Positions 34,926 through 44,812 of a stretch of 64,000 nt of DNA are shown piece after piece. Under the pieces are notes generated by a model. The model ran no database searches, was not told the origin of the DNA, and saw only the letters and a program-made list of their open reading frames with translations. The translations under genes were made by a program, and so were the position numbers. The stretch is from Symsagittifera roscoffensis (taxonomy: Eukaryota > Xenacoelomorpha > Acoela > Convolutidae). Every line of letters starts with the position of its first letter. The stretch's first letter is position 1. The stretch spans positions 25,067,254 through 25,131,253 of the forward strand of contig NC_087065.1 in NCBI RefSeq assembly GCF_963678635.1. Reading direction: 5' to 3'.

Positions 34926-37900
34926 TCAATGTTCCATCTCTCCCTCCTGTGACACTGACTCTGCACTTTCAGTTTCTGTGTCTTGCAGCACCTCGTTAGC
35001 TATCCTGACGCTGTTGGAAGCAGTCCTCCAACACTTCTGCTCTTCTACCTTCTGTTTGCAACAAGGTAGGGGATCCACGTTAGATTCTCTGTTTCGGCAG
35101 AAGCTGTTGTGGAGACACAACGTCACGTTTCTCTCCAAATCTTCCTTCAACATCTCTTCCTTCTCCTTTCCACTACGTTCACTCGTCCTGGAAATTGTCT
35201 TTACAGCGGTGTTCACTGCATTCCGATGAGTCACGGAGGCTTGCTTGAAAGCTACTGCTCCAATGTCCAGCTGATATTCACTGTACACTCTGCCGTGCTT
35301 CGACATTTGCTTTTTAGCATATTCGTACAACCATGCAGTCATGTTAGCTCTGAACCATGGCATCAATCGTCTTCTTGCCCATATCTTCTTCACTTCCATC
35401 GGAATGTTTAGAATCTTGCACATTGTCTCGAAAAGATCTAAATCTTTTAGACAATCCAATTTCCGCAACTGTTCTCTCGTTGGCGCTTCCTGTCTATTGT
35501 TCTCTCTTACATGAGCTTCCAGCCATCGTATCGCCATCATAACTCCCACTATCACTTTTGTTATGGGCTGTGATGAGTCTGGTAAACCCATGGAGAGCAG
35601 CTCTCCAGAGTCCCAGATCAACACCAGATTACTACGCTTGGGATACCACCAGGTCTGCAGCAAGCAATGGCAGGGAAACTCGTCATGTGTCAACATGATG
35701 CTCCTCCAATTACGTTTTCCCGAAGCTTCCAGTAATGGTTCCACTTCCATCATCACTCGGTGGATTTCATCATTCTCGTCTACTGTATTGTAATCTGTAA
35801 CAGTTGATCCTCTCTGTTTCTGTCTCTCAAAGTCACTGAAGTTCCCACTCACGTATACCATGAACTTCCTTCCCAGTATCGATTCCAACTCTTCCTTTGT
35901 TCTCTCTGGAACTGCTGAGAACATCTTACATAGCAACTCGTAAATTTTTTTGGACACTCTCGTTAGTCTCACACATTTTGGCACTGAGAAGGCTTGATCC
36001 ACGATCGTTCTCGTACTCTTTACATCCACAGCTACGAAATGCACCGGGTATCTGCTCTTGCACATTGGAGCCAATGTCGAGCCCACCAAATATCGTGCTC
36101 CTGATGGTCTACAATAAGTCTCACTGTGTCTGATGTTCATTTCCGCCTCGATCGCTTCCCTCCATCTTCCTATGTGTTTCTGCTCGGTTTGCAGAACTCC
36201 TGGGAATACTTCTACACTGATGGCTGTGACCATCTCATGTTTCTGTTCTAGATTCAATAGTGACTCTAAAGAACCAAACATGCTGTAGAATCCTAGTGCA
36301 GTCATTAGATTCACCTCGGTTCCTCCATGGCAATCTGCGATCAGTTCCGTTTCCGTCCTTGCCTTCATCACGACATTCCCAAACAATTTCGTCAATTGCT
36401 GGTGTTGTATCTCTAGGGTCTTTACGCAGTCCAGACCTCCACAAACGTGACCTTCCAGTCCACAGACTTCCGCCAGACAGCCACCAGGTTTGACCCAGTC
36501 TTCTGTTCCCCAGCCAGGCAACTCCACTTTATCTTCCCCGTTGCTCCTAGAGGCTGTTCTCATCACATTATATATGATGTTCAGGTCACGCAGGTTACAA
36601 TCTGCATTCAGCTCCCTCTGCACGTCTTGTGTCGCCCGTAATATCGAGTCAGCGTTGGGACTAGGACACCATGATGGCCTCATCAATTCCCACACTGCCA
36701 TCAAGCTCGTTCTTAGTAATTCATCTGAGAATCCCAACCCAAACTCCACTCTTTTGTCTGATTTTGGTACGGAAGGTGCAGTCACCTCTTCTTCCAAGAC
36801 CAGTCCCAATTTGGTCTGAGGATTGGTAGCGCTCTTAATCGTTATCATTTTCGACGTCCAGAATCTTAGCAACACTGCCTGCTCGTAATCGAAGAAGTAA
36901 TCGCGTATGTCTTCACTCAGGAAAGGATTGTACGCTATCCCTATGATTCCGGATACGTAGCTGTACGACTTCTTCTTGATCGGTCCACAGTACTCACTGC
37001 ATTTCGGCAGTGCCCCCATAGATTCTTTAGTGAGTCTCAGCTCCTTGTTTGAAAATCTCCTGATTTCGTCTATCTTCCTCATGGGCTTTAACTCCTCGGG
37101 TTCCTTCATATTCACCCTCATCGGTTTGCTTTGCTTTATATCCAGCAGTGCTAGCAAGAGTAAGGCTTTCGCTCGCTCATCGCCCTCCTTCAGCATCTTG
37201 ACACAGGTATTCAATGCAGGTACTGAAATCTGTTCTATCATGAATCGAATGAAACAGAGAGCGTCTCTCCGCTTCGCACACGCTACTGCTGCTCCCTCTT
37301 GGATTATCAGATCCCTCATGTTCGTCATAAGGAAAACTTTCTCTTCTTTTGACCTCTTCCTTTCTTCTGAATCATATTCTTCGCGAGTCAGTCCCATCAT
37401 GCACCAGGCGAACCTCAGTTGTAACTCGGTTCTCACGTAAGGTACCGCCATGAGAGCGTGTATTCTTGGCGCAGTCCTCATTTCTTCTTCGAAGTACCGT
37501 AACACCACTGCTTTCCATGGAAGGCTCACTAACTGCTCCATCGTTTCTGCCTGTATCTCGGACGATGCTAGATTCCCGTACGCCCTCTGCTTGAGGGTGG
37601 TGCCTCGCAACATCTTTTCCAGATAACCTTCCATGTCCTTTTCGTCTTCCAGGGCCATCACATACCCTCTAGCCGAGTTTCGGTATTCTAACATCTCCAT
37701 GTATCCACCGGTGGGTTCATCTATCGACACATTCTCCGACACTGTTAGTCGGTTGTATTCCACTGTTACTAGTTGTCCTGAGACACTTCCCTTTCCGTGA
37801 TTCATGGGAGATGGCTTAAAGTCTTTCATTGTGCTCTCTCCACATTGGCTGAGTATTTCCATTTCTAAGGTTGCTCCAGTCAGAGTGTGGTCACTCCTTT

Positions 37901-38753
37901 TGGATTTGTAACCTGTCGACTTTATCCCTGCCATGAGAATGGGTGGCACCATCGCTACATCGGTCAACTTTCTGTTCGTGCCAGGTAATTGATAATCACC
38001 TTGTCCCAAATCCATGGCTTCTTCGACTCGTTTTCGTTTCGCTGAATTGACAGCTTTCATCGATATCTCCGAATCCACCTTCGTCTTTCCTACTCTCTTC
38101 GGAATCACTCTACTGCCTAGCTTCATTTTCATCTCGTTGATCTTATCAATCACCAATTTCGACCGCATCGTTCCTTTCCTGGTTCCTGACAGATACACCA
38201 CCTCTCCTTTATCGTCCTGCGGTGTCATCTTGATGGGAGAAATCGCTTCACTTTCATCAGTGGCTGAGTCAATCAACAACTCATTCAATCTCCCTTCACA
38301 CTCATCAAGCTTGTCAAGGACTTCCCGCATCAAGGGTCGGTTGAGACCTGTTTTCAGAATGGACTGAGTCCCATAGCTCTGAACTACTGTCCAGACTTCT
38401 TCCATGAACGCCACTCTGTCCAATTTACATCCCGTCCTATTCTCATGGTCTCGGTGATGTACTTCCCACTCTTCTTCGGGCAACGTTCCCAAGAAAGGTA
38501 CTCTGGCTGAGCCCTCTATTCTTCTCCTTCTAGGTGATTCCATGAGGATTCTTTGTTCGTTATTTCTTGAATTGCCAGGAGAGCTGCTCTCCGGCAAATT
38601 CCGTTTCATTTCCATAAAGGCTGACGGAGGCTCCAGTGTCGAAATGCCTTCATCCGCTGGCTCATTCGTCTCCAACGTATCCGCGTTGTTCTCAAGATCA
38701 CTGAAGATATTGAAATCCAGGCTGGATACTCCTCCTGTCGATGCCCTGTCGTC
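34926..38753 (-). CDS. Accessory polyprotein, part 6: very large uncharacterised protein
   Basis: An intact frame of 1249 codons from ATG 38675 (open back to 38753, in phase with part 5), ending at 34926. The N-terminal 250 residues are Arg/Glu-rich with a basic patch (ESPRRRRIEGSAR). The middle is helical with repeated acidic/basic pairs. The C-terminal third has Cys- and Trp-containing blocks such as LTHDEFPCHCLLQTWWYP and LVLIWDSGELLSMGLPD and a CCKQKVEEQKCW element near the end. I recognise no known domain, signal peptide or clear membrane span. It is the last gene before the 3' LTR. The length without a stop, in a copy whose gag-pol is full of them, is notable. Confidence 0.6.
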   Translation of the reverse strand, partial: DDRASTGGVSSLDFNIFSDLENNADTLETNEPADEGISTLEPPSAFMEMKRNLPESSSPGNSRNNEQRILMESPRRRRIEGSARVPFLGTLPEEEWEVHHRDHENRTGCKLDRVAFMEEVWTVVQSYGTQSILKTGLNRPLMREVLDKLDECEGRLNELLIDSATDESEAISPIKMTPQDDKGEVVYLSGTRKGTMRSKLVIDKINEMKMKLGSRVIPKRVGKTKVDSEISMKAVNSAKRKRVEEAMDLGQGDYQLPGTNRKLTDVAMVPPILMAGIKSTGYKSKRSDHTLTGATLEMEILSQCGESTMKDFKPSPMNHGKGSVSGQLVTVEYNRLTVSENVSIDEPTGGYMEMLEYRNSARGYVMALEDEKDMEGYLEKMLRGTTLKQRAYGNLASSEIQAETMEQLVSLPWKAVVLRYFEEEMRTAPRIHALMAVPYVRTELQLRFAWCMMGLTREEYDSEERKRSKEEKVFLMTNMRDLIIQEGAAVACAKRRDALCFIRFMIEQISVPALNTCVKMLKEGDERAKALLLLALLDIKQSKPMRVNMKEPEELKPMRKIDEIRRFSNKELRLTKESMGALPKCSEYCGPIKKKSYSYVSGIIGIAYNPFLSEDIRDYFFDYEQAVLLRFWTSKMITIKSATNPQTKLGLVLEEEVTAPSVPKSDKRVEFGLGFSDELLRTSLMAVWELMRPSWCPSPNADSILRATQDVQRELNADCNLRDLNIIYNVMRTASRSNGEDKVELPGWGTEDWVKPGGCLAEVCGLEGHVCGGLDCVKTLEIQHQQLTKLFGNVVMKARTETELIADCHGGTEVNLMTALGFYSMFGSLESLLNLEQKHEMVTAISVEVFPGVLQTEQKHIGRWREAIEAEMNIRHSETYCRPSGARYLVGSTLAPMCKSRYPVHFVAVDVKSTRTIVDQAFSVPKCVRLTRVSKKIYELLCKMFSAVPERTKEELESILGRKFMVYVSGNFSDFERQKQRGSTVTDYNTVDENDEIHRVMMEVEPLLEASGKRNWRSIMLTHDEFPCHCLLQTWWYPKRSNLVLIWDSGELLSMGLPDSSQPITKVIVGVMMAIRWLEAHVRENNRQEAPTREQLRKLDCLKDLDLFETMCKILNIPMEVKKIWARRRLMPWFRANMTAWLYEYAKKQMSKHGRVYSEYQLDIGAVAFKQASVTHRNAVNTAVKTISRTSERSGKEKEEMLKEDLERNVTLCLHNSFCRNRESNVDPLPCCKQKVEEQKCWRTASNSVRIANEVLQDTETESAESVSQEGEMEH

Positions 38754-39230
38754 TTACCCACCAGCTTGACTTGCATCTTGTTGCATGGGTTCTTCGGTTT
38801 GACGGCTTCCTCCCTGTCCGTCATCTCCTTCTGACATATCCTTCTTTGAGCTCGAGGGTCCTTGCTTATCGTAGTCGGTTCCTTCCAGAAACTTCGGTAT
38901 GATCAATGTACCGGCCGATCTATCTTCCTCTTCTCCATAGATCCCTTTGATTTCCTCGCAGCCGAAGGGTGCTAGGCAGGTTCTCGTTCGCAGCGTTCCC
39001 ACTACCGTCAACTCCGGTTTCACACTAGTCAGGATCAAGGAGGCCTCAGGCAGTTCGGACCTGCCTCTCATCTTCATAGGCGCTAAGCCTAATCCCGCCC
39101 ATTCCTCATCAAATCTTCCAGGCTTGGGTGTCGCTGCGTTGCTTATTCGCCTTCTCGTCGCTTGATCCGTATAGGCAAATCGTGTGTACTGTAACACAGC
39201 GGCATTTCTTCCCACAAAATATGTATCCAT
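38754..39230 (-). pseudogene. Accessory polyprotein, part 5
   Basis: A 158-codon stretch with a conserved-looking core (GRFDEEWAGLGLAPMKMRGR) and an acidic, Ser/Gln-rich end. It stops at TAA 38754-38756, and the same frame runs on without further stops into the large ORF that follows. Confidence 0.5.
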
Positions 39231-40263
39231 CGTTGCTACGAAATTCCGCTCCGAGCAACATCCTGCCTATCAGAGGGAGTTCAAGGATTGCCTCCGGCAG
39301 CTTCTCGTAATCACCCCAGTCTTTCGTCTCTTCTCTCACCTTGTGATATGCTGCAGTGAGACGAGGAACTCTGCTCATTTCACCATTCGTCTTGTCATAG
39401 GGTCTCAGATTCCAGAGCTTTGGAAACACCTCGATGTTTCCTCTTTCTACTTCTCCCATGCGATCACGGAAGTGATCGTCAAAGTTGATGACTGTCATCT
39501 CTGGCTCTGATATTTTCGCAAATAACATATCTTCACTCATGAGCTCCCGCAATGTGTGCTGCTCACACCAGTTCAGTACACTACCATCCACTGCTGATAT
39601 GAGGTTCAGGTGCAGCACCGACCTCCTATACGCCTCCACCTTAACGTCAGGGAACGCAAACGTGACTGCTGGTCCATAGATCACTGTAACAAACTCTGTG
39701 GCTCCTCTGATCAGTGCTAAGGGATCGGTTCTCATAGCGAAGCTCAGATCGGTTAACAGGGGCATGCCTCCAACATGTCGTCTAACATCTTCTTCTCTTT
39801 CGATAGTCTCATCTTCTCCCGTTCCAAAGCGATTTTGTTGTAATAGATATTGGATAAGAGTATGTCTCAGGTCTCTTATCTTATTCCACGAGTCCGTGGA
39901 TTTCTTCATATATAAATTCCTCACTCTCTCTCTCATCTGCTCTGGACAACGTGTCAATATCATCAGTCCTCCCAAGTTTCCGTGGGTAATCGCAATCAGT
40001 GTTAGAAGCCCATCTAACCGCAGGTTCTGAATTCCTTCGGTGAGCAGCATCGCCGGTCCTTTCACGAAACTCTCTGCTCCAAACGTCACGAACAAGGCTA
40101 GTAGTTCCACTATTGACACTTCCACTACTGCTTGGAGGAATTCCCTAATCAAGTAATGAGAGACTTTCGGATAGACTTTTGCCAAGAAGGATGCGGTCCA
40201 TCCGGCTCCCAGCCCTTCTAGCATGCTGTCTGTCCGTTCAAAGCCTTCCTCTCCCTTCACTTC
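39109..40263 (-). pseudogene. Accessory polyprotein, part 4
   Basis: Same frame as part 3 beyond the TAG, 383 codons. Hydrophobic helices occur near residues 45-75 (VSIVELLALFVTFGAESF) and 80-100 (LDGLLTLIAITHGNLGGLMI). The rest is mixed helical. Near its end it holds YIFCGKKCRCVTVHTICLYG with three Cys. The true frame changes somewhere in 39110-39230, where the next stretch overlaps it. No family is recognised. Confidence 0.5.
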
Positions 40264-40815
40264 CTAGGTCCAGAAGGTTTCCAGGGTAATCTGACACATT
40301 CTGTTTACAAATTCAGCGGTCTTTTCTTCGCCATTTTCGGCCAGGTTCACCTCCTTTAACAAGTAGGCATGGATCTTCGTGATCATCCCAGGGCCTTGCT
40401 CAAAAGCATCTGCACCTAATGCCGCTACTCGAGGACTTAGGTGTAGCCACTGGTTGGCTTCCGGCTTGGTTCTCAAAACCATCGCCTCCAAATGAGCTCT
40501 AGTCTCTAGTGAATTTTTCCTTCTCGTGTTTTCACCTGTCACTTCCCTTGCTCGGAACCATAAGTCGTTGGAAATCGCTGCTACCACTCGATGGTCGTCG
40601 TCTATTCCCGGTTTCAGTTTGAGCTGTCGACTGAAAATGGACAGTTCCAACCCCAGCACCTCGTCCAACACTAACATGTGCAGCGCATGTTCCTTGAATC
40701 CTCTCATCGCGTTCGAGATATCTGACCACACTGCAGGTAGTTCAGCCCTGAGTGGCCTCAGGTTCTCGATCTCTATCATGCGATTTGGGGCTGATATGAT
40801 CACATCATATTTTTT
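40264..40815 (-). pseudogene. Accessory polyprotein, part 3
   Basis: Entered in the -1 frame at A AAA AAT (40815-40809). There is no ATG at the start of the open stretch, only GTG, which argues that it is a continuation and not a separate gene. The product contains LRPLRAELPAVWSDISNAM and LHLSPRVAALGADAF. No family is recognised. It ends at an in-frame TAG, 40264-40266, and the same frame stays open beyond. Confidence 0.5.
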
Positions 40816-41282
40816 TCCGAAAGCAATGTCACAATCGCATACACGAATTTCAGTCCATCCGGGAGATGTGCATACCCCGGAGACAACGCGAATACTACTC
40901 TCAGTGTCACTTTGGTGAACGACCCCTCCTTCGTCGCATCCACCACTTCACCCATCGACTCAAGGATATATTTTATCGCTGGCCACACAGCATTCTCTGC
41001 CGCTCTAGGATCTCTGAGTCTGCTCAGAAAACCTCTACTGTGTAGATGGTCATTGATGCCAGCAAACACGATCGTAATTGGGTTCATGCACGTCTGTCTT
41101 TGTACCCCTATAGCCAGAGATACTGATTGCAGTAGGTCCAGATCGACCGCTGCCAACATTATGACGTCCGGCCAAAACAGAGACTTGGAAGTATACACGA
41201 ACTCTGAGTTCGCTACTATCATGATCTTGGTCTTCCTTTTTTCTGCTTTGTCATAGGCGGCGAAGATGGTCTCATCTTTTTT
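40800..41282 (-). pseudogene. Accessory polyprotein, part 2
   Basis: The -1 frame entered at the A AAA AAG heptamer (41282-41276) reads DETIFAAYDKAEKRKTKIM and continues as a 140-codon stretch to TGA 40800-40802. It contains PDVIMLAAVDLDLL and ITIVFAGINDHLHSRGF, where GIND recalls the SGNH block III, so a second decayed SGNH-like fold is possible. An ATGA overlap at 41222-41219 could alternatively allow restart. It ends in another A-run after which the -1 frame is again open. Confidence 0.5.
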
Positions 41283-43852
41283 ATCGCTTTCAATCCGCCG
41301 TATCTTTGGACATCACCATCTTGACTCACTAGCTTCGGGTATATTTTTTCCTTTACATGACCTGGGGGTGAGCTCACTTGCCTGAACATCTTCACATGTT
41401 GTCCGATCGGCGCCCTTGTCACTAGAAATCTTCCTGGTCTCTCTTCCCGATTCCCCTCATCATGATTCAATCTCACATCCTGCAATGGTCTCGCGTTCAC
41501 TGGTCCCATTGTGTTGTTAGAGGGCAGTCCCTCTAGGTCAGCACATCTCAAGGCCGTCGTGGAGTTGAAATTTATGCTCGCGGCTATCAACCAGTCTACG
41601 CCGGTTATCGAGTACAGTCTGCTGACGGATAGCGTCGCTCCAATCAGCATCCTCCTTGCATCTTCGATAAAGCTTACCCTCTGGAGATCCAGCTTCATTA
41701 GTTCGTCTTTGTATACATGCCAGGGAGATGGTATGGGTCTTGACCACATCAACGAGCCTCTGCCCGGGCGTCTCTCCTCTCGACTAGTACTTGTCGTCTC
41801 CGATCTCGTGTCCGATCTAGACGTACTGGTTGTCTCTTCGATTGGGTTAACAGGTCCTATTCTTCTCCTAGGAAGGATGGTCCTCCTGATCTGCGCTTCT
41901 CCCAATCGATCCTGTACGTCTGTCTTTTGACCTGGTTCGCTGGAGCTCTGTTGTCTGTAGTTCGTGACGGCCGGGACCGTCCCCAAGCGTGTTTCCAGGC
42001 TAGGAGGCACAAAGGTGGTAATCACCGCGTCATTCGTTGTTCCTTCTTCCTTCAGCACTCCTCTGTCAAAGAGTTCCGCCTCTAGTTCATCCAACCGCTC
42101 TTGGAAGACTCGATTCAACCAAGCCTGTCCTTCGATACTATCGAAGTGGATGCCGTCCGTGGTCAGTCTGGCCTGATCCATAGCTCTCAACTCATGTTCG
42201 ATGTCCATGAGGATCATTCTTTCGGCATTCCGACTTGCGAGATTCCTCAAGATGTTATTCCACCTGACGACTCCTTCGTTGTGCCTTCTTCCTGCTGCTG
42301 TCAAGCTCCTCGTGTTCATTGGCACAGTGTAAACGGTCAGTACCGCGCAATTGAATTTCTGCCAGAGGGTAGTAAACAAGCACACCATCATTGATTCCCA
42401 TAGTGCTTCCCGCTCATCCGAACCTCTCGAGATGTCATTCGTTCCATCCAGGATCATCACATTGAGGAACCTCCCTGGATTCATCAGTTCCACCATTCGA
42501 TATAACTGGGCTATCGTCGCGCCTCCGAAGGCCATCACCGTGGTGACCCCCCAAGAGGTCCTCAAATTCGATAATACTCTGACCAAGCTGTCTCCCAGTA
42601 TCAGATGTGATGTCCCCAGTGGCGGTTGCTGCAGGTTTACTGCCGGGTTCCAAGTCGCTCGATTGAAGCAAGCTCTCGGATCTGTCTCCGGTACTCCCGT
42701 AAAATTATATCTCAATTGATTGTTCTTTTCTACGTCTATTGCACGGGACACTTTCTTCGCTAGCATCTTCTGTATTCTTCTCTCTGGGGCCTTCGAGCTC
42801 CCCATGAGTGGCGTCACGTCACTTATCCCCTGTCTGATCACGGTCTGGGAGAGTCGTACTCTGCCCGTGTCGTCGATCGTTCCATAGGGTGCAGTCACCC
42901 CGGAACCTGGCGCATTCTTGTTGGCGACCAGTCGTCCAGCTGTCTCTATCAGCTTCCTCGCCGTTTGTTCCACGACAGGGTCACCCAAGGTGTCACTAGG
43001 GTCCGGGATTGTCACTCGATCTGTTGCTGTCGGGAGCCGTGTCTCCGTTGTCTGACTCATTTCTCGAGGCGTCAAGAGTTCCATCGGGGACTGCCCACGA
43101 GGAATACTCCTTGCATGTATCGCTTTTTCCACAGCCGTTGTCATCGCCACCCGTTCCGATCGCTCCTTGTAGTCCTGCCTCAAGCGCTCAATTTCTTGAC
43201 CATGCTTCTTGTTGCAGTCTTCGAACAATCTTTTCCACATGTCTCTGTCGTCCTCCGCTATGAGCATGGTCTTAGTCACCTCGTCCAGCTCCTTTCTCGT
43301 TCTTTCCAGCTCGTCCTTTATCCCATCAAGATCTTGCATGGTTTGGTTCGTCTGAGCCTTTTGTCCCACTTTCGCCCTCTTTGGTGGCACAGCTGCTCTC
43401 AGTGGTGAACCAGACGAGGCAGCCTCGCTGTTCATCTCCTGATGCATTCTCGTCAGCCCAGGTTTGGGCTTGGAGGGCATAGGCATTTCACCTGGTTGGT
43501 AGGTCCTAGAACTTCCCAATCCAGGCTCATTCGCCAAGTCACTCCCTGAGAGAGCCCCGTTTCTCCACCTCATCACTCTCATCTTCGGGCGGTCTAGCAC
43601 TCCCCTCTCTCCATATGCTGCCATCAACAGGACTTCCGTGGGGCGGTCCCCACGGTTGTCATGCCCCAAGATGTTGATCAGGGCGGTCAGCAACATGACT
43701 ACCTCTGGGTCCTCCAGAGCGAAGTCTCGATCCATCAGCCGACGATAGATCTCATCTATCATCGGTCCTACATATGCCTCTGCCAGGTCCATCAATTCAT
43801 CCAAGTTGAAAATGTCCATTCTGTTCTTCAAGTTCGATTCGATTTGATTCAA
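41219..43852 (-). CDS. Accessory polyprotein, part 1: coiled coil plus SGNH (GDSL) hydrolase domain
   Basis: An intact 877-codon frame starting at ATG 43852. Residues 170-235 form a charged coiled coil. Residues 415-595 carry the SGNH hydrolase blocks: LILGDSLVRVL (Ser422), AFGGATI (Gly443/444), ILDGTNDISR (Asn472) and TTDGIHFDS (Asp566, His569). All catalytic positions of the esterase/lipase superfamily are present. The C-terminal part is Arg/Ser-rich. The frame ends at TGA 41219-41221, but the -1 frame is open across a run of six A and continues in the next entry. Substrate unknown; carbohydrate or lipid ester hydrolysis is the family norm. It lies in the position of env in other LTR elements. 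Confidence 0.8.
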   Translation of the reverse strand: MNQIESNLKNRMDIFNLDELMDLAEAYVGPMIDEIYRRLMDRDFALEDPEVVMLLTALINILGHDNRGDRPTEVLLMAAYGERGVLDRPKMRVMRWRNGALSGSDLANEPGLGSSRTYQPGEMPMPSKPKPGLTRMHQEMNSEAASSGSPLRAAVPPKRAKVGQKAQTNQTMQDLDGIKDELERTRKELDEVTKTMLIAEDDRDMWKRLFEDCNKKHGQEIERLRQDYKERSERVAMTTAVEKAIHARSIPRGQSPMELLTPREMSQTTETRLPTATDRVTIPDPSDTLGDPVVEQTARKLIETAGRLVANKNAPGSGVTAPYGTIDDTGRVRLSQTVIRQGISDVTPLMGSSKAPERRIQKMLAKKVSRAIDVEKNNQLRYNFTGVPETDPRACFNRATWNPAVNLQQPPLGTSHLILGDSLVRVLSNLRTSWGVTTVMAFGGATIAQLYRMVELMNPGRFLNVMILDGTNDISRGSDEREALWESMMVCLFTTLWQKFNCAVLTVYTVPMNTRSLTAAGRRHNEGVVRWNNILRNLASRNAERMILMDIEHELRAMDQARLTTDGIHFDSIEGQAWLNRVFQERLDELEAELFDRGVLKEEGTTNDAVITTFVPPSLETRLGTVPAVTNYRQQSSSEPGQKTDVQDRLGEAQIRRTILPRRRIGPVNPIEETTSTSRSDTRSETTSTSREERRPGRGSLMWSRPIPSPWHVYKDELMKLDLQRVSFIEDARRMLIGATLSVSRLYSITGVDWLIAASINFNSTTALRCADLEGLPSNNTMGPVNARPLQDVRLNHDEGNREERPGRFLVTRAPIGQHVKMFRQVSSPPGHVKEKIYPKLVSQDGDVQRYGGLKAIKKMRPSSPPMTKQKKGRPRS

Positions 43853-44224
43853 AGGTTTGACTCAAGTGAGTAATTAAATGATCAATCAGGATCTAGAAAA
43901 GAAGTCACAAATATCACACTTGTCAGTTTCACCTTAACAGATATCGTTAAAATTTACTTAAAAACATTTCAGATAAAAATATATTTATTCTAAATTTTAT
44001 TAAAATCAATCGGTCTCTAAAATTTTAGAATTCGACCTGAGATTGGACAGTCCAAACTTTGGATCTATTCCTAAGATTGTCAATCAGTTGTTCATGGTCA
44101 GTAACCCCTTCTTACCCAGGATCTTAATAACATAACACATAACATAACATAAAACACATATCACACATTACATACAACTTAGTTTTTAGCCCAACACCCT
44201 CTCGCACGTCACTCAGCCTATACT
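43853..44224 (-). other. Spacer between pol and the second polyprotein region
   Basis: AT-rich, without an ORF. It holds an AACATAACATAACATA simple repeat (about 44131-44153) and a perfect palindrome TTGGACAGTCCAA (44043-44055). If the second region is translated from a separate message, a splice acceptor or promoter should lie here; I cannot point to one with confidence. Confidence 0.5.
44043..44055. other. GGACAGTCC palindrome 1
   Basis: TTGGACAGTCCAA is perfectly self-complementary around a central A/T. The duplicated copy is at 48407-48419. It shares the core with the palindromes at 34120 and 34405. Confidence 0.6.
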
Positions 44225-44794
44225 TTAGTAATATTTCTTATGTAAATATACTTGTATATTAGTATCAGAGAATATCACGTGTACAAGCGCGTACAATTCC
44301 CGAGGAAGCAGTCGTCCTCTGTTCGGATCGTACACTGGAAGCGAGAGCTCCTTCACGTCCATTTCCACGAGGAAGTCCCTCAGCCTCGTCAAGGACAAGA
44401 CCAGGTTCTCTGGGTCCACGTGCTGCTTCTCCGTCGCCCTCGTTACCAAGAAGCATAGGTATTTTCCCGGTATTTGTGACGCCCCCGGAGGTAAGGCCGC
44501 TACGTCCCCTACTCCTGGTCGTTGCTTCCAAAGGAACTCTATGTTTTTGTATTCTCTCATAAAATCTGCCGCTAACGCTGTCCTAAAACTCATGTCTGCT
44601 GTGATTGCTATCGCACATTTTCTATTTGTGAGTATGAAATCACTGTATGTTAGTATTATGTTACTTGAATATTCATTTGGTAAGTTAAAATATGACTCAA
44701 CTACCCTCCCTATGTCAGTTTTCTTAGGTTCTTCGCCTGTTTCTGCTTCTAAGCCTCCTGTTTCTCTTGCTACTCTTAATTTTTTTATTATCAA
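44225..44794 (-). pseudogene. Macro-like domain, copy 1
   Basis: Identical in translation to copy 2. It ends with stop 44225-44227. This copy faces the second polyprotein region, so it shows the native downstream context of the domain: about 370 nt of non-coding spacer and then the SGNH protein. Confidence 0.65.
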
Positions 44795-44812
44795 GTTTTC
44801 AGTGTGGGTAAG

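Noticed and set aside
41219-41222. ATGA stop-start overlap between two long ORFs, as in translationally coupled bacterial genes
   Set aside because: The surrounding DNA is eukaryotic retroelement sequence, and the -1 frame is already open 54 nt upstream at an A-run. The overlap is therefore probably a by-product of one polyprotein being frameshifted.
34730-43873. Numerous plus-strand ORFs of 60-150 codons opposite the accessory polyprotein and gag-pol
   Set aside because: They mirror the codon bias of the long minus-strand frames and vanish where those frames end. They are antisense shadows.
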